Source: a bacterium (lineage in GTDB: Bacteria; Vulcanimicrobiota; Xenobia; Xenobiales; Xenobiaceae). From it: a stretch of 29,796 nucleotides of DNA. The stretch covers positions 1-29,796 of the forward strand of contig JALHDH010000024.1 of assembly GCA_022839105.1 (NCBI GenBank), given 5' to 3'. A model generated the notes under the pieces. It searched no databases. It worked only from the letters and a program-made list of their open reading frames with translations, and was not told the DNA's origin. Positions 7,081 through 15,363 of the stretch are shown one piece after another; the stretch's first letter is position 1, and every line of letters starts with the position of its first letter. The translations under genes were made by a program, and so were the position numbers.

Positions 7081-9068
7081 TAGTCCAGGACCTCACGGAT
7101 CCTGGTCAGCAGGACCTTCATCGAGAAGGGTTTCTGCAGGAAGTGGACCCCCGTCTCCAGGACGCCGTGGTGGGCGATCACGTTCGCCGTATAGCCTGAC
7201 ATGTAGAGCTGGCGGGCTTCCGGGTGGATCTCGGCGATCTTCCTGGCCAGCTCGCGGCCGCTCATCCGCGGCATGACCACGTCGGTCAGGAGCAGGTGCA
7301 CCGAGTCCGGATGGCACCGGGCCACCTGGAGCGCCTCGGACGGGCCGTCGGCAACCAGGACCAGGTAGCCGTTCTGTTCCAGCATCTGCCGGGTGATGTC
7401 CCGGAGCAGGGGCTCATCCTCGACCAGCAGGATGGTCTGGGGCCCCTGGGTCGGCGGGTGCGGGAGGGGCAGCTCGGGGGGGGCAGGAGCCGCCACGGGC
7501 AGTCCGAGGCAGCGCGGAAAGTACAGCTTGAAGGTCGTCCCTTGGCCCGGCTCGCTGGACACGCTGATGAATCCGCTGTTCTGCCGGAGGATTCCATAGA
7601 CCGTGGAGAGCCCCAGGCCGGTCCCCTGGCCGGCCTCCTTGGTGGTGAAGAAGGGCTCGAAGACCTGGGAGAGGGTGTCGGCATCCATCCCGGTGCCGTT
7701 GTCGCTGACGCTCAGCAGGACGTACTCGCCCGGGGTGAACCCCGCGCGCACGGAGCAGTCCTCCTCTTCAAATCGGACACAGGCCGTCTCCAGGGTGACC
7801 CGGCCTGTGCCCCCGGTGGCATCCCGGGCATTCAGCAGCAGGTTGACCAGGATCTGGTCCACCTGGGAGGGATCCATCCGGAAGGCCCCGGCGTGCGGAT
7901 CGGGCCGCCAGGCCAGCTCGATGCCCTCGCCCAGGAGCTGGCGAAGCATCGGCAGCATCGCCTCGATGGTCTGGTTGGGATCCAGGACCCTGGGGGCCGC
8001 CGTCTGACGGCAGGCGAAGGCCAGCAGTTGCCGGGTCAGGCGCGTCGAGCGCTCGGCAGCCTCGTGGATCTTCTCGAGATCCGTGCGGAGGGGATCCTCG
8101 GGACGGGCCCGTTCCAGGGCCATCTCCGAGTGCCCCACGATCACCGCCAGCATGTTGTTGAAGTCGTGGGCCACGCCGCCGGCCAGCCGACCCACGGACT
8201 CCATCCTCTGGGAAAGGGCGAGCTGCTCGTGCAGCCGGTCGCGTTCCTGCTCCCCGCGCTTGAGGTCCGTGATGTCCAGCTCGATCCCGTCCCAGGCCAC
8301 CCGGCCGTCCGAGAGGATCCGGGGGGCGGACTGGAAGAGGCGCCAACGGACCTCTCCAGAGGGGTGGACGAACCGGGCCTCCGCCCGGAATGGGGTGAGG
8401 GAGTCGAGCGCGACCTGCTCGAGGCGCTCCAGGGTCGCCCGGTCCTCCTCGTGGATCTGGTCATAGATCAGCGAGCAGTCGGCCAGGGCCTCCTCCACGG
8501 TCAGGCCATGGAGGAGTCGGACTCCCGCGCTGAGGTGGCTGAAGCGGCGCTGGGTCCCGTCCCGGTTGATCTCGATCTCGTAGACCATGCCCCCGGGCAG
8601 GTTGTCGCCCAGGGCCCGGAGCCGGCGCTCGCTCTCGTGGACCGCGTCTTCGGCCAGCTTGCGTTCGTGGATGTCGATGGCCATCTCGTAGCGCACCAGG
8701 CGGCCATCCGGCCAGAGGATCGCCTTGTCGATGCACTTGAACCAGCGTCGGATCCCTTCGTTGCAGAACTCCCAGACATAGGAGCGCCCCAGGTACTCAC
8801 CCAGGATCTTGTCGTTGGTGCAGAAGGGGCAGGGCTCCGAGCGCTGCTGGAGATACTCATGGCAGCGGCGCTGGTCGGGAGGGCCGAAGAATCGGATGAG
8901 CGCGCGGTTGACGAAGAGGAGCTCGTAGGTGGACGGGTCAGCCACGTAGACCGGCTCGTCGATGCCCTCGAAGATGGCCAGCAGCCCGGCATAGCCTTCA
9001 GTGGCCTGGATCCCGACCCTCTTGGCCTCCGAATCCGCCAGAGAGCCTGAAGAATCGTCCTGCGCCAT
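7080..9068 (-). CDS. Hybrid sensor histidine kinase (PAS-PAS-HisKA-HATPase-REC)
   Basis: Cytoplasmic two-component kinase of 662 residues with no membrane segment. The first PAS domain (about 30-135) carries a cysteine cluster: Cys69, Cys80 and Cys83 in a C-x10-C-x2-C pattern with EPCPFCTN, plus Cys102 and Cys112. A second PAS/PAC domain (about 150-270) ends with WDGIELDITDLK. The HisKA box has the phospho-acceptor His301 in GGVAHDFNN, followed by the ATPase N box LLLNARDA, DNGTGM and GQGTGLGLSTVYG. After a Pro-rich linker comes a receiver domain with VEDEPLLRD and the phospho-Asp in LLLTDVVMPRMSG, and a conserved Lys in LQKPF. The ATG at 9068 has GGGAGG immediately upstream, closer than ideal, so the true start may be slightly further upstream. 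No output protein is encoded nearby, so its partner lies elsewhere. Confidence 0.92.
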   Translation of the reverse strand: MAQDDSSGSLADSEAKRVGIQATEGYAGLLAIFEGIDEPVYVADPSTYELLFVNRALIRFFGPPDQRRCHEYLQQRSEPCPFCTNDKILGEYLGRSYVWEFCNEGIRRWFKCIDKAILWPDGRLVRYEMAIDIHERKLAEDAVHESERRLRALGDNLPGGMVYEIEINRDGTQRRFSHLSAGVRLLHGLTVEEALADCSLIYDQIHEEDRATLERLEQVALDSLTPFRAEARFVHPSGEVRWRLFQSAPRILSDGRVAWDGIELDITDLKRGEQERDRLHEQLALSQRMESVGRLAGGVAHDFNNMLAVIVGHSEMALERARPEDPLRTDLEKIHEAAERSTRLTRQLLAFACRQTAAPRVLDPNQTIEAMLPMLRQLLGEGIELAWRPDPHAGAFRMDPSQVDQILVNLLLNARDATGGTGRVTLETACVRFEEEDCSVRAGFTPGEYVLLSVSDNGTGMDADTLSQVFEPFFTTKEAGQGTGLGLSTVYGILRQNSGFISVSSEPGQGTTFKLYFPRCLGLPVAAPAPPELPLPHPPTQGPQTILLVEDEPLLRDITRQMLEQNGYLVLVADGPSEALQVARCHPDSVHLLLTDVVMPRMSGRELARKIAEIHPEARQLYMSGYTANVIAHHGVLETGVHFLQKPFSMKVLLTRIREVLD

Positions 9069-9270
9069 CCCTCCCGCATCCTTTCCGCCGTCTCGCCGCA
9101 GGTTGCTGGAGTCCTCCCCACCGACGGAAGGTCGAGCCCTGAGGAATTCTGGATCCAGGAGAGGGGCTCCTCCAGGAGGCCCGCCCTCTTGCCAGCCCGG
9201 CTGCCGTCTCCCGGCGCGGGGATCGCCGGAGGCTCCCGACCCGGTCGGCGGGATTTCACCGAACCGGCTT

Positions 9271-10449
9271 TCAGGAAACAGGCTGGAGGAGGAGGCCGGA
9301 GGAAGGCTCTGCTTCGTGCGGCGCGGGGGGCATCTGGAGGGAGGGTGTGAACCGATAGAGCGTCTCGACCGGGATTTCGACCACGTCGGTCTGCACCCGC
9401 ACGAGGTCGCCGGCCAGACCACCCAGGAACTGGCCCGTCAGGGCGCCCGCCACGAGGCCGGGCAGGCCCGCCACGGCCGATCCAGCCCAGGCTCCAGCCA
9501 GGAGGCCTCCCATCCGCATCCCCGGATCCCATAGGGGGGATCGGGTCGCCCGGGCCACGGCCTTCTGCAGGTCCGACTGGCCGCGAGCCGCCGTGGGGTG
9601 CAGCTTCTGGTCGGGCCGGACCACCAGGACCTTCCCGTCCAGGAGGTCCTTGCGGGCCAACAGCGCTCCCGTGGAGTTGGGCAGGCAGGCCTCAGGCCTC
9701 AGGAATCGCCCCAGGGTCGTGAAACGCCGGATCTTCTGGTCCTCGGGGACCACCGTGTTGAGCATCTCCACCTGGGCGGTGAAGCAGGAGTTCAACAAGG
9801 TGTGGTACCACTCGCCGGTCCGGTCCCGGGTGGACTCGTTCAGGGCGTTGCGGAGCAGGGAAACTTTCTGCTCCGGTGAGAGGGCCAGGCGGTGCAGGAG
9901 CAGATCATGGCCTTGTTGACGGGAGACCTTCTGCAACTGGTCGGCCAGGGTTCCCACCTGGTAGACCACGCCGAAGTTCTTGCCCAGGCCCTTCAGCAGG
10001 TCATAGGACGTGCCCTGGGGCCGCAGGGCCTCGGCCGAGACGACCAGGGCCGGGTCGGTTTCCCCCTGGCTGTTGCGCACCGGCGAGTCCGGCTCGAACT
10101 CGAAGAGCACCAGGCTGTGGCCCGCGACCACCTTGGGAGCGAAGGGCTCGACCGCCAGCCAGACGTCCTTCACCTTGCCGGGATCCACCACCGCCTCGGT
10201 ATAGACCGGCTTCCAGGCCGCGGGATCGGGGGATTCCTGGAAGCCCCAGCGGACGTCACCCAGGCGGATGGTTCCGTCCGGGCGGGTCTCCAGCAGGACT
10301 GGATGGCGTTGTTCGGGGTTCCAGGGGATGGCACGCCAGCGCTGGCGGTCCTCATCCGAGACCCGGGGTTCGGCGTGGGTCCGGCTGACCCGGGCGAAGT
10401 GAGGAGCCTGGTGGGCGAAGGAGGCACTCGAGATCGATGAGATCGTCAT
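9271..10449 (-). CDS. DUF4105 (Lnb N-terminal domain)-like protein with glycine-rich C-terminal hydrophobic segment
   Basis: A 392-residue protein of unproven function. Residues about 95-240 follow the pattern I recall for DUF4105: GHSLVLFEFE (His111), ALVVSAEALRPQGTSYDLLKGL, a middle D-Q-L stretch, LHRLALSPEQKVSLLRNAL, then EWYHTLLNSCFTAQVEML with Cys222. The family has a conserved His and Cys expected to form a thiol catalytic site; bacterial Lnb lipoprotein N-acyltransferases belong to it. Residues about 318-350 are a Gly/Ala-rich hydrophobic run resembling a glycine zipper. Unlike typical members there is no signal peptide: the N-terminus MTISSISSASF is Ser-rich and polar. It lies 83 bp downstream of the M48 peptidase gene on the same strand, probably in one transcript. 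Family call is moderate; enzymatic activity is inference. Confidence 0.6.
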   Translation of the reverse strand: MTISSISSASFAHQAPHFARVSRTHAEPRVSDEDRQRWRAIPWNPEQRHPVLLETRPDGTIRLGDVRWGFQESPDPAAWKPVYTEAVVDPGKVKDVWLAVEPFAPKVVAGHSLVLFEFEPDSPVRNSQGETDPALVVSAEALRPQGTSYDLLKGLGKNFGVVYQVGTLADQLQKVSRQQGHDLLLHRLALSPEQKVSLLRNALNESTRDRTGEWYHTLLNSCFTAQVEMLNTVVPEDQKIRRFTTLGRFLRPEACLPNSTGALLARKDLLDGKVLVVRPDQKLHPTAARGQSDLQKAVARATRSPLWDPGMRMGGLLAGAWAGSAVAGLPGLVAGALTGQFLGGLAGDLVRVQTDVVEIPVETLYRFTPSLQMPPAPHEAEPSSGLLLQPVS

Positions 10450-10532
10450 GTCCGGAGTCTGCCTCGAATCCCTGAAAGGGAACTCAAATCCGACGCTTGA
10501 GCAGGAACGGCCCGATCGGGAGGGCGGCGGGC

Positions 10533-11480
10533 TCAGCCCTTGTCGGCTCGAGTCGAGGACGACAAGGCCTCCAGGCGCCTGGAGAGGGTGGGGTGATCGT
10601 CGGTTGGACGGGAGGTCTCTGCGCGGTCGCCTTGGAGCCGGGTCAGGACCCGCGTCATCGCCGAGCGTGGGTAACCGGCGCGTTCCAGCATCTCCGCGCC
10701 CAGGGCGTCGGCCTGGAACTCCTGCTCTCGCTGCAGGCTGGCCGTGGCCAGGGCGCCCAGCTTCTTGATGGCGGCTGCCAGAGGGGGACTTCCGGCCGCC
10801 TGGGTCGCCAGGGCCAGGCCCACCTCGGTGCAGATCGAAGCCAGGGTGGGATGTCGTTCCAGGAGATGGGCCCGCTCATGGGCGAGAATCGCTGCGGTCT
10901 CCTCTTCAGGCAGGTCCAGGACATCCTGACCGAGGTACAGGTTCTCGCCGCCGCGCACGAAGGCCATGAGCGAAGGGCCGTCCAGGACCACCACCTTCGT
11001 CTTGAGCTGAGAGGGACTGGAGCCCTCCAGCCTGTCCATCAACGCCTGACCCCGGGCCGCCAGTTCCGGTGGATTGTCCGTGGGCAGCAGGAAGCCTTCG
11101 CGGAAGCGTCGCGATTCAGCCACCTCCTCCGCCCGATTCGCTTCGGAGAGCACCCCGGCGGCGATCTGGCCCGCCAGGTCCCGGATGGCCTGGATCCCGG
11201 CCTGGACCACCGGGGTTTCGAAGTCTCGGAGTTCGACCTCGGCCACCGATCGCTCGCACGTCGCCAGGGCCAGGGCTACGGCCGCCGGAAGGCTGGCCAG
11301 GTGGGCCTGGGTCGAAGCGCGCAGCAGGTTTCGGAAACGGGGAGCCTCGGCGGTTGTCGCAGGAGGCGAGAGGTCCACTGTGTCCGGGGCCCTCCCCTCC
11401 GCTGGCTGGAGCCTTGTGGCTGGCAGCGCGGCCGGTCGGGCCTGGTTTGATCTGATGGACCTGATGGAGGGGAGGCTCAT
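10533..11480 (-). CDS. M48-family zinc metallopeptidase
   Basis: A 315-residue peptidase. The zinc site is clear: HERAH at 201-205 in AAILAHERAHLLERHP, the third ligand Glu254 in EQEFQADALGAEML, and the distal HPTLSRRLEAL typical of M48 proteins related to HtpX, Oma1 and BepA. It lacks the multiple membrane segments of HtpX; the only hydrophobic stretch is LASLPAAVALALATC (61-75). No standard signal peptide is visible. Residues 1-50 are a disordered Ser/Arg/Pro leader containing DTVDLS (33-38). The ATG at 11480 has GGAGAG 7 nt upstream. An in-frame ATG at 11609 would add 43 Arg-rich residues and is less likely. It is followed by the DUF4105-like gene and is divergent from the deacetylase gene. 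Role is likely protein quality control or processing; substrate unknown. Confidence 0.85.
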   Translation of the reverse strand: MSLPSIRSIRSNQARPAALPATRLQPAEGRAPDTVDLSPPATTAEAPRFRNLLRASTQAHLASLPAAVALALATCERSVAEVELRDFETPVVQAGIQAIRDLAGQIAAGVLSEANRAEEVAESRRFREGFLLPTDNPPELAARGQALMDRLEGSSPSQLKTKVVVLDGPSLMAFVRGGENLYLGQDVLDLPEEETAAILAHERAHLLERHPTLASICTEVGLALATQAAGSPPLAAAIKKLGALATASLQREQEFQADALGAEMLERAGYPRSAMTRVLTRLQGDRAETSRPTDDHPTLSRRLEALSSSTRADKG

Positions 11481-11883
11481 TCCTGGACTCTCCGAGCGGA
11501 CCCGCCGGTTGGTGGTCTGGTGGCTGCGGATCCGCCGCCGCGACCCGCTTCGGCCTCGGAATCCTCTGCGGCGCGCAGCCCCTTTCGGCACAGGATAGTT
11601 CATCTCGAGGGCTCCGGGTGTTGCAGGGAGGTGAACTGCGGTCGGGTTCGCCCCGGCGGCTCGGTCCTGCCCTGCCTGAACCGGCAGATCTGCGGATCTC
11701 CAAAGGAAGCCGGTCCTGTCCTTGCGAAGAAACGGCGCGATTCCCGGGGAGCAGTCCCTTCGCCTGCCGACGATCCGTCCGCGGAACCTGAGGCTCCTGG
11801 CGAGGGAGGCTTTCAGGTTCTTTTCCGAGCCCTGCGGGAGACTGGAACGACCTCTGAGACGGCCGAAAGGGCAGGTTTCGACC
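11481..11883. other. 403-bp divergent intergenic region
   Basis: This gap separates the divergently read M48 peptidase and deacetylase genes and should hold both promoters. I see no convincing -35/-10 pair on either strand. A small dyad, AGATC-TGCG-GATCT (11686-11699), is the only symmetric element noticed. On the minus strand the M48 frame stays open through the whole gap, but the extra translation is Arg-rich and unlike coding sequence. Confidence 0.5.
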
Positions 11884-13206
11884 ATGCGCATCGACAGGAA
11901 CTCCATCCCCCCGGGAATGAACACGCGGCCAGCCACCTTCCGGACGTCGGAGTCCGGCTCCTCGCCGTCCTCGGACCCAAGGGATTCGGTGGCCCTGAGC
12001 GGCGCCGACCCGGCCGCCGAGGTGAAGAAGCCGGTGGCCCCCAGCCTGGCCCGTCGGGCGGGCGCCGTGGCCCTGGCCGTCTCGGCCGGGGTCGCCGCCT
12101 TTGCCGGCCTGATCCACGTGATCAACTCGGGAGGAGGGCCGCCGCCTCCCCAGCAGCCGCCGACCAGCATCGGTGTCGTGGTCGAGACTCCCCAGCCACC
12201 TTCCAACCTGCCCTTCACCCCGACGCAGCCCACCGCGCCGGTGGCCGAGCCGACCCAGCCCGCGCAGCCCACCGCGCCGGTGGCCGAGCCGACCCAGCCC
12301 GCGCAACCCACCGCGCCGGTGGCCGAGCCGACCCAGCCCATCCAGCCCACCGCGCCGGTGGCCGAGCCGACGCAGCCCGCGCAACCCACCGCGCCGGTGG
12401 CCGAGCCGACCCAGCCCATCCAGCCCACCGCTCCGATCCAGCAGCCCGACAAGCCCAAAGACGCCGAGATCGACTCCTCGCTGCCCGCGAACGTCAGGGC
12501 CTTGACCCCCGAGTTCTTCGAGGACCTGGGCCATATCAGCTACAACTACAAGGGCATCGCCAAGGGCGAATTCGTCCTGACCTTCGATGACGGGCCCAAC
12601 CCCAACGTGACCCCCAAGATCCTCGACACCCTCAATGAGCACGGTGTCCAGGGGGCCGTCTTCTTCGTCACCGGACAGAACGCCCAGCGCTACCCGGATC
12701 TGCTCCGCCGCATCGTCGACGAGGGGCATGTCCTGGGAGGGCATACCTGGAGCCACCCCAGCCTGACCGGCCTGTCCAGGCAGCAGGCCCTCTCCGAGTT
12801 GACCCGCACCGACGAGGCCGTGGACAAGGTCCTGGGCTACGACTACCCGCTGAATCTGGTCCGTCCCCCCTACGGGGCCACCAATGCCTCGGTCCTGGAG
12901 ACCATCGGCGAGGCCTATGGAGGCAATTCGGTCCTCTGGCAGGTGGACAGCGAGGACTGGAAGGTCCAGTCGGATCTGCGCCAGGGCAACCCCACCACCT
13001 CGCTGGTGGACCGCGTGGTGGCCGGAGCCAACCAGGTCGATCGCCGGGGGACCGGCGGGGTGATCCTGATGCACGACATCCACTCCAACACCGCCAAGGA
13101 TCTCGGCAAGGTCCTCGACGCCCTCAAGGCTCGCGGCTACCGGATCATCTCGATCACCGACATCGGCCGGACCGACTCGGCTCCCGGGGGCCTGGCCAAC
13201 CAGTAG
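11884..13206 (+). CDS. Membrane-anchored polysaccharide deacetylase (NodB domain) with proline-rich tandem-repeat spacer
   Basis: A 440-residue enzyme expected to remove N-acetyl (or O-acetyl) groups from a cell-surface polysaccharide such as peptidoglycan. Residues 1-55 are a polar Ser/Pro/Arg leader with DSVALS (34-39). Residues about 58-80 form one transmembrane helix, giving an outward-facing C-terminus. Residues about 85-195 are a Pro/Thr/Gln spacer with five 13-residue repeats. The NodB domain (about 225-425) has every motif: TFDDGPNP (233-240, Asp235/Asp236), HTWSHP with metal ligands His287 and His291, RPPYGATN, the tryptophan motif DSEDWK, and LMHDIHSNT. The ATG at 11884 has GCAGG about 9 nt upstream; upstream in-frame codons do not look coding. 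A glycosyltransferase gene follows 200 bp later. Confidence 0.93.
   Translation: MRIDRNSIPPGMNTRPATFRTSESGSSPSSDPRDSVALSGADPAAEVKKPVAPSLARRAGAVALAVSAGVAAFAGLIHVINSGGGPPPPQQPPTSIGVVVETPQPPSNLPFTPTQPTAPVAEPTQPAQPTAPVAEPTQPAQPTAPVAEPTQPIQPTAPVAEPTQPAQPTAPVAEPTQPIQPTAPIQQPDKPKDAEIDSSLPANVRALTPEFFEDLGHISYNYKGIAKGEFVLTFDDGPNPNVTPKILDTLNEHGVQGAVFFVTGQNAQRYPDLLRRIVDEGHVLGGHTWSHPSLTGLSRQQALSELTRTDEAVDKVLGYDYPLNLVRPPYGATNASVLETIGEAYGGNSVLWQVDSEDWKVQSDLRQGNPTTSLVDRVVAGANQVDRRGTGGVILMHDIHSNTAKDLGKVLDALKARGYRIISITDIGRTDSAPGGLANQ
12229..12423 (+). repeat. Five tandem 39-bp repeats inside the deacetylase gene
   Basis: Five full in-frame copies begin at 12229, 12268, 12307, 12346 and 12385, each encoding PTAPVAEPTQP plus AQ or IQ, followed by a partial copy PTAP. 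The final dipeptide runs AQ, AQ, IQ, AQ, IQ. Copies are nearly identical in DNA, so the number can change by slippage or recombination without frameshift. The product is an extended Pro-rich spacer. Confidence 0.95.
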
Positions 13207-13406
13207 ACCCGGACCGCCTGAAGCCTTCCTCGGATCCCCTGGGCTGGCCGGGATCGGGTCGGGCCGGTTCGCCCCCGTCCTGTCAGGGCCTCGACGGCGC
13301 ATTCCCGTCCGCACGCGTCAGGTCGCCAGCCAGGCTTCCGGTTGGAGGAGAAGCCAACGTCTACGGGAACGGAGGAATCCATCCCGAACGCCGGAGGTTT
13401 CGCCCG

Positions 13407-15212
13407 GTGGATCGATGTTCGCCCGTACGCCCCTGGGAAATCGGGCTGGTGCTCGTCGCGCTCTGTGCTCTTGGCTGGGTTGGGCTCAACCGGGTCAACG
13501 CCGACTGGATGAACCACCTGGAGACCCCCTTGGACTGGACCTCACGCGGGGTCTCCATCTGGCAACAACTTCAGGCTGGCAATGGCCTGGCACCTCATGA
13601 ATATCCCCCTGGCCAGTTCCTGGTCAGCGCTGCGTTCTACTCGGTTTTCGGGTTTTCCATGTCCGTGGCGATGTTCTCCCAGATTATTTTCCTGGTGCCC
13701 TACATTGCGGGCTGCTGGTGGATCGGACGGGAGCTCGGGGGGAGGGGAGGGGGGGTCCTGACCCTGCTGGCCGCCGCCGGGAACCCTTGGATGGCCCTCC
13801 ACCTCAGCGAGTCGATCCTGGAGATCGGCGTCTCCGGCCTGGTCGCTTTGGCTTTGGCCCTCCTCCTGGCCTCGAGGGCAGGCCGGGTTCCCGGGCCAAG
13901 CCTGGCGCTGGGCGTCGTTCTCGGCCTGGGAATGCTGACGAAGTGGTCCTTCGGCTTCTTCATGGCGATGCCGGTGCTCTGGCCCGTGTGGCTGGCCTGG
14001 CGGGAGAAGGGCTCCTCGCGGAAGCTCGCGGCCATCAGCCTGGCCTGCCTGCCCCTCACCCTCTGCGCCTTGAAATCCGCCATCCCCGAGGCGCAGACCG
14101 CATTCCCCTGGACTCCCTACCTGTTCAGCCTGTCTGTGTGGCTCCTGTTGGCAGCGGCCGCATGGCGGTGTTGGCGGACAGAGGGGTGGAACGCGGGGGC
14201 CGCGACGGCTCTGGCCTGGTCGATCGGATTCACGGTCTGCAGTTGGTTCTACTTCCTGTCGATTGGGGCAATGCAGGCGAAGGCTCTCGACGACCTGAGC
14301 CATTACTTCATCGGAACCCCTTCCTGGATCTGCCTTTATGGTCCACTGGCCACCTGTTGCGTCGGGGCGATGGTCTGGTTGGGGCTGGGGGTCCTGGTCG
14401 GGCTCAGCTCTCGGGATCTGCGAGGCTTCACCCTGTCGGCCCTGGGAGGAATCCTCCTGCCTTTGGGTTTCTATGTCTATACTCGGGCTCCCACGTCCAC
14501 CTTCTACATGCTGCCGGCGACCGTCCCCGTCCTGGCTCTCTCATTCGGATGGTGGGGAAGGGTCCGGTTCGCCCCCGTCGCCCTGGCGCCCCTGCTGCTC
14601 GTCCTGGGTGTGGTGGGGTTGGGGTCCTGGACCCAGGCCAGCCCCGGGAAACAGCCACTGGTTGCGATGGACGACGTGATCGCCAGGGCGTTGTTCAGAC
14701 CGCGCCTGGTGATCGTTCCACCTCCGGATCTCGGGATCACTCCGGCCGGGGCCACGGCCGTGAGGGTTCTGACCGAATTGGGCCGCCTGGGTGAGGAGCG
14801 CCTCACGGTGGTTCTCCCTCCCGGGTGGCATCCGCTCCCCAATGCCCTCTTTCTCGAGGTGGCCACGCGGGGACGGTTCTTGCAGGTTCGGGAGAACCAT
14901 GTCGACCTCCGGCAAGAACCTCTCCCCGAGATCGAGACCTCGCTGGTCGTGGTTCTCGAGGGCCCAGAACCCATGACCTGGCCGGAGCCGTGGCAGTCGC
15001 GATTCGAGCTTCTGGAACGTTGGGACGGCGAGAACCACGGGTGGTGGTCCCTCCACCGGAGGTTCAGGGCGCGCACAGAGCCTCTGGCGTCGAAGTGGCT
15101 CAGAAGCGTCATCGATTCGGGCGAAGTCCTGGGATGGATGGGCGCCCGCGACCAGGGCTTCCCCAAGCGCGGGCTCGTCTTCAGTCTCGACCCCGGGCCA
15201 ACCCCGATTTGA
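13407..15212 (+). CDS. Polytopic membrane glycosyltransferase of GT-C / PMT type
   Basis: A 601-residue integral membrane protein with about ten or more hydrophobic helices in its first 420 residues and a soluble C-terminal domain of about 180 residues facing outward. The first loop contains acidic residues in NADWMNHLETPLDW, placed where GT-C enzymes carry their catalytic Asp/Glu, followed by GQFLVSAAFYSVFG and GLGMLTKWSFGFF, typical of the ArnT/PMT/glycosyltransferase-39 superfamily. Such enzymes transfer a sugar from a polyprenyl-phosphate donor to lipid, protein or glycan at the outer membrane face. The GTG at 13407 has GGAGG 9 nt upstream. Sugar and acceptor cannot be predicted. It follows the deacetylase gene after 200 bp with no strong terminator, so the two may act on the same surface polymer. 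Confidence 0.75.
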   Translation: MDRCSPVRPWEIGLVLVALCALGWVGLNRVNADWMNHLETPLDWTSRGVSIWQQLQAGNGLAPHEYPPGQFLVSAAFYSVFGFSMSVAMFSQIIFLVPYIAGCWWIGRELGGRGGGVLTLLAAAGNPWMALHLSESILEIGVSGLVALALALLLASRAGRVPGPSLALGVVLGLGMLTKWSFGFFMAMPVLWPVWLAWREKGSSRKLAAISLACLPLTLCALKSAIPEAQTAFPWTPYLFSLSVWLLLAAAAWRCWRTEGWNAGAATALAWSIGFTVCSWFYFLSIGAMQAKALDDLSHYFIGTPSWICLYGPLATCCVGAMVWLGLGVLVGLSSRDLRGFTLSALGGILLPLGFYVYTRAPTSTFYMLPATVPVLALSFGWWGRVRFAPVALAPLLLVLGVVGLGSWTQASPGKQPLVAMDDVIARALFRPRLVIVPPPDLGITPAGATAVRVLTELGRLGEERLTVVLPPGWHPLPNALFLEVATRGRFLQVRENHVDLRQEPLPEIETSLVVVLEGPEPMTWPEPWQSRFELLERWDGENHGWWSLHRRFRARTEPLASKWLRSVIDSGEVLGWMGARDQGFPKRGLVFSLDPGPTPI

Positions 15213-15363
15213 TCGCCAGGATCCCCGCCCTCCCGAATCCGCTTGGAAAGGTTCTGGAATCCGCCAGGGCTGGGGGGCGGACCAGGACGAAATGCGCAAC
15301 CGGGCCAGACGGACCCCGCCGGGGGGGCTGGCCAACCACAAGAGGCATCCAGGAGGCCGCCCC

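Noticed and set aside
5105..7096. A 663-codon minus-strand open frame over the helicase gene
   Set aside because: Shadow of the DEAD-box gene; no recognisable motif and no ribosome binding site.
12229..12423. Possible CRISPR array from regularly spaced repeats
   Set aside because: Units are contiguous, in frame, have no unique spacers and code for a Pro-rich linker.
11116..13314. A 732-codon minus-strand frame covering the deacetylase gene, with GLDGLGRLGHRRG repeats
   Set aside because: The repeats are the reverse reading of the 39-bp array in a gene with complete NodB motifs.
13334..13356. GGCTT/AAGCC dyad before the glycosyltransferase gene
   Set aside because: Five-base stem with a 13-nt loop is expected by chance in this composition.
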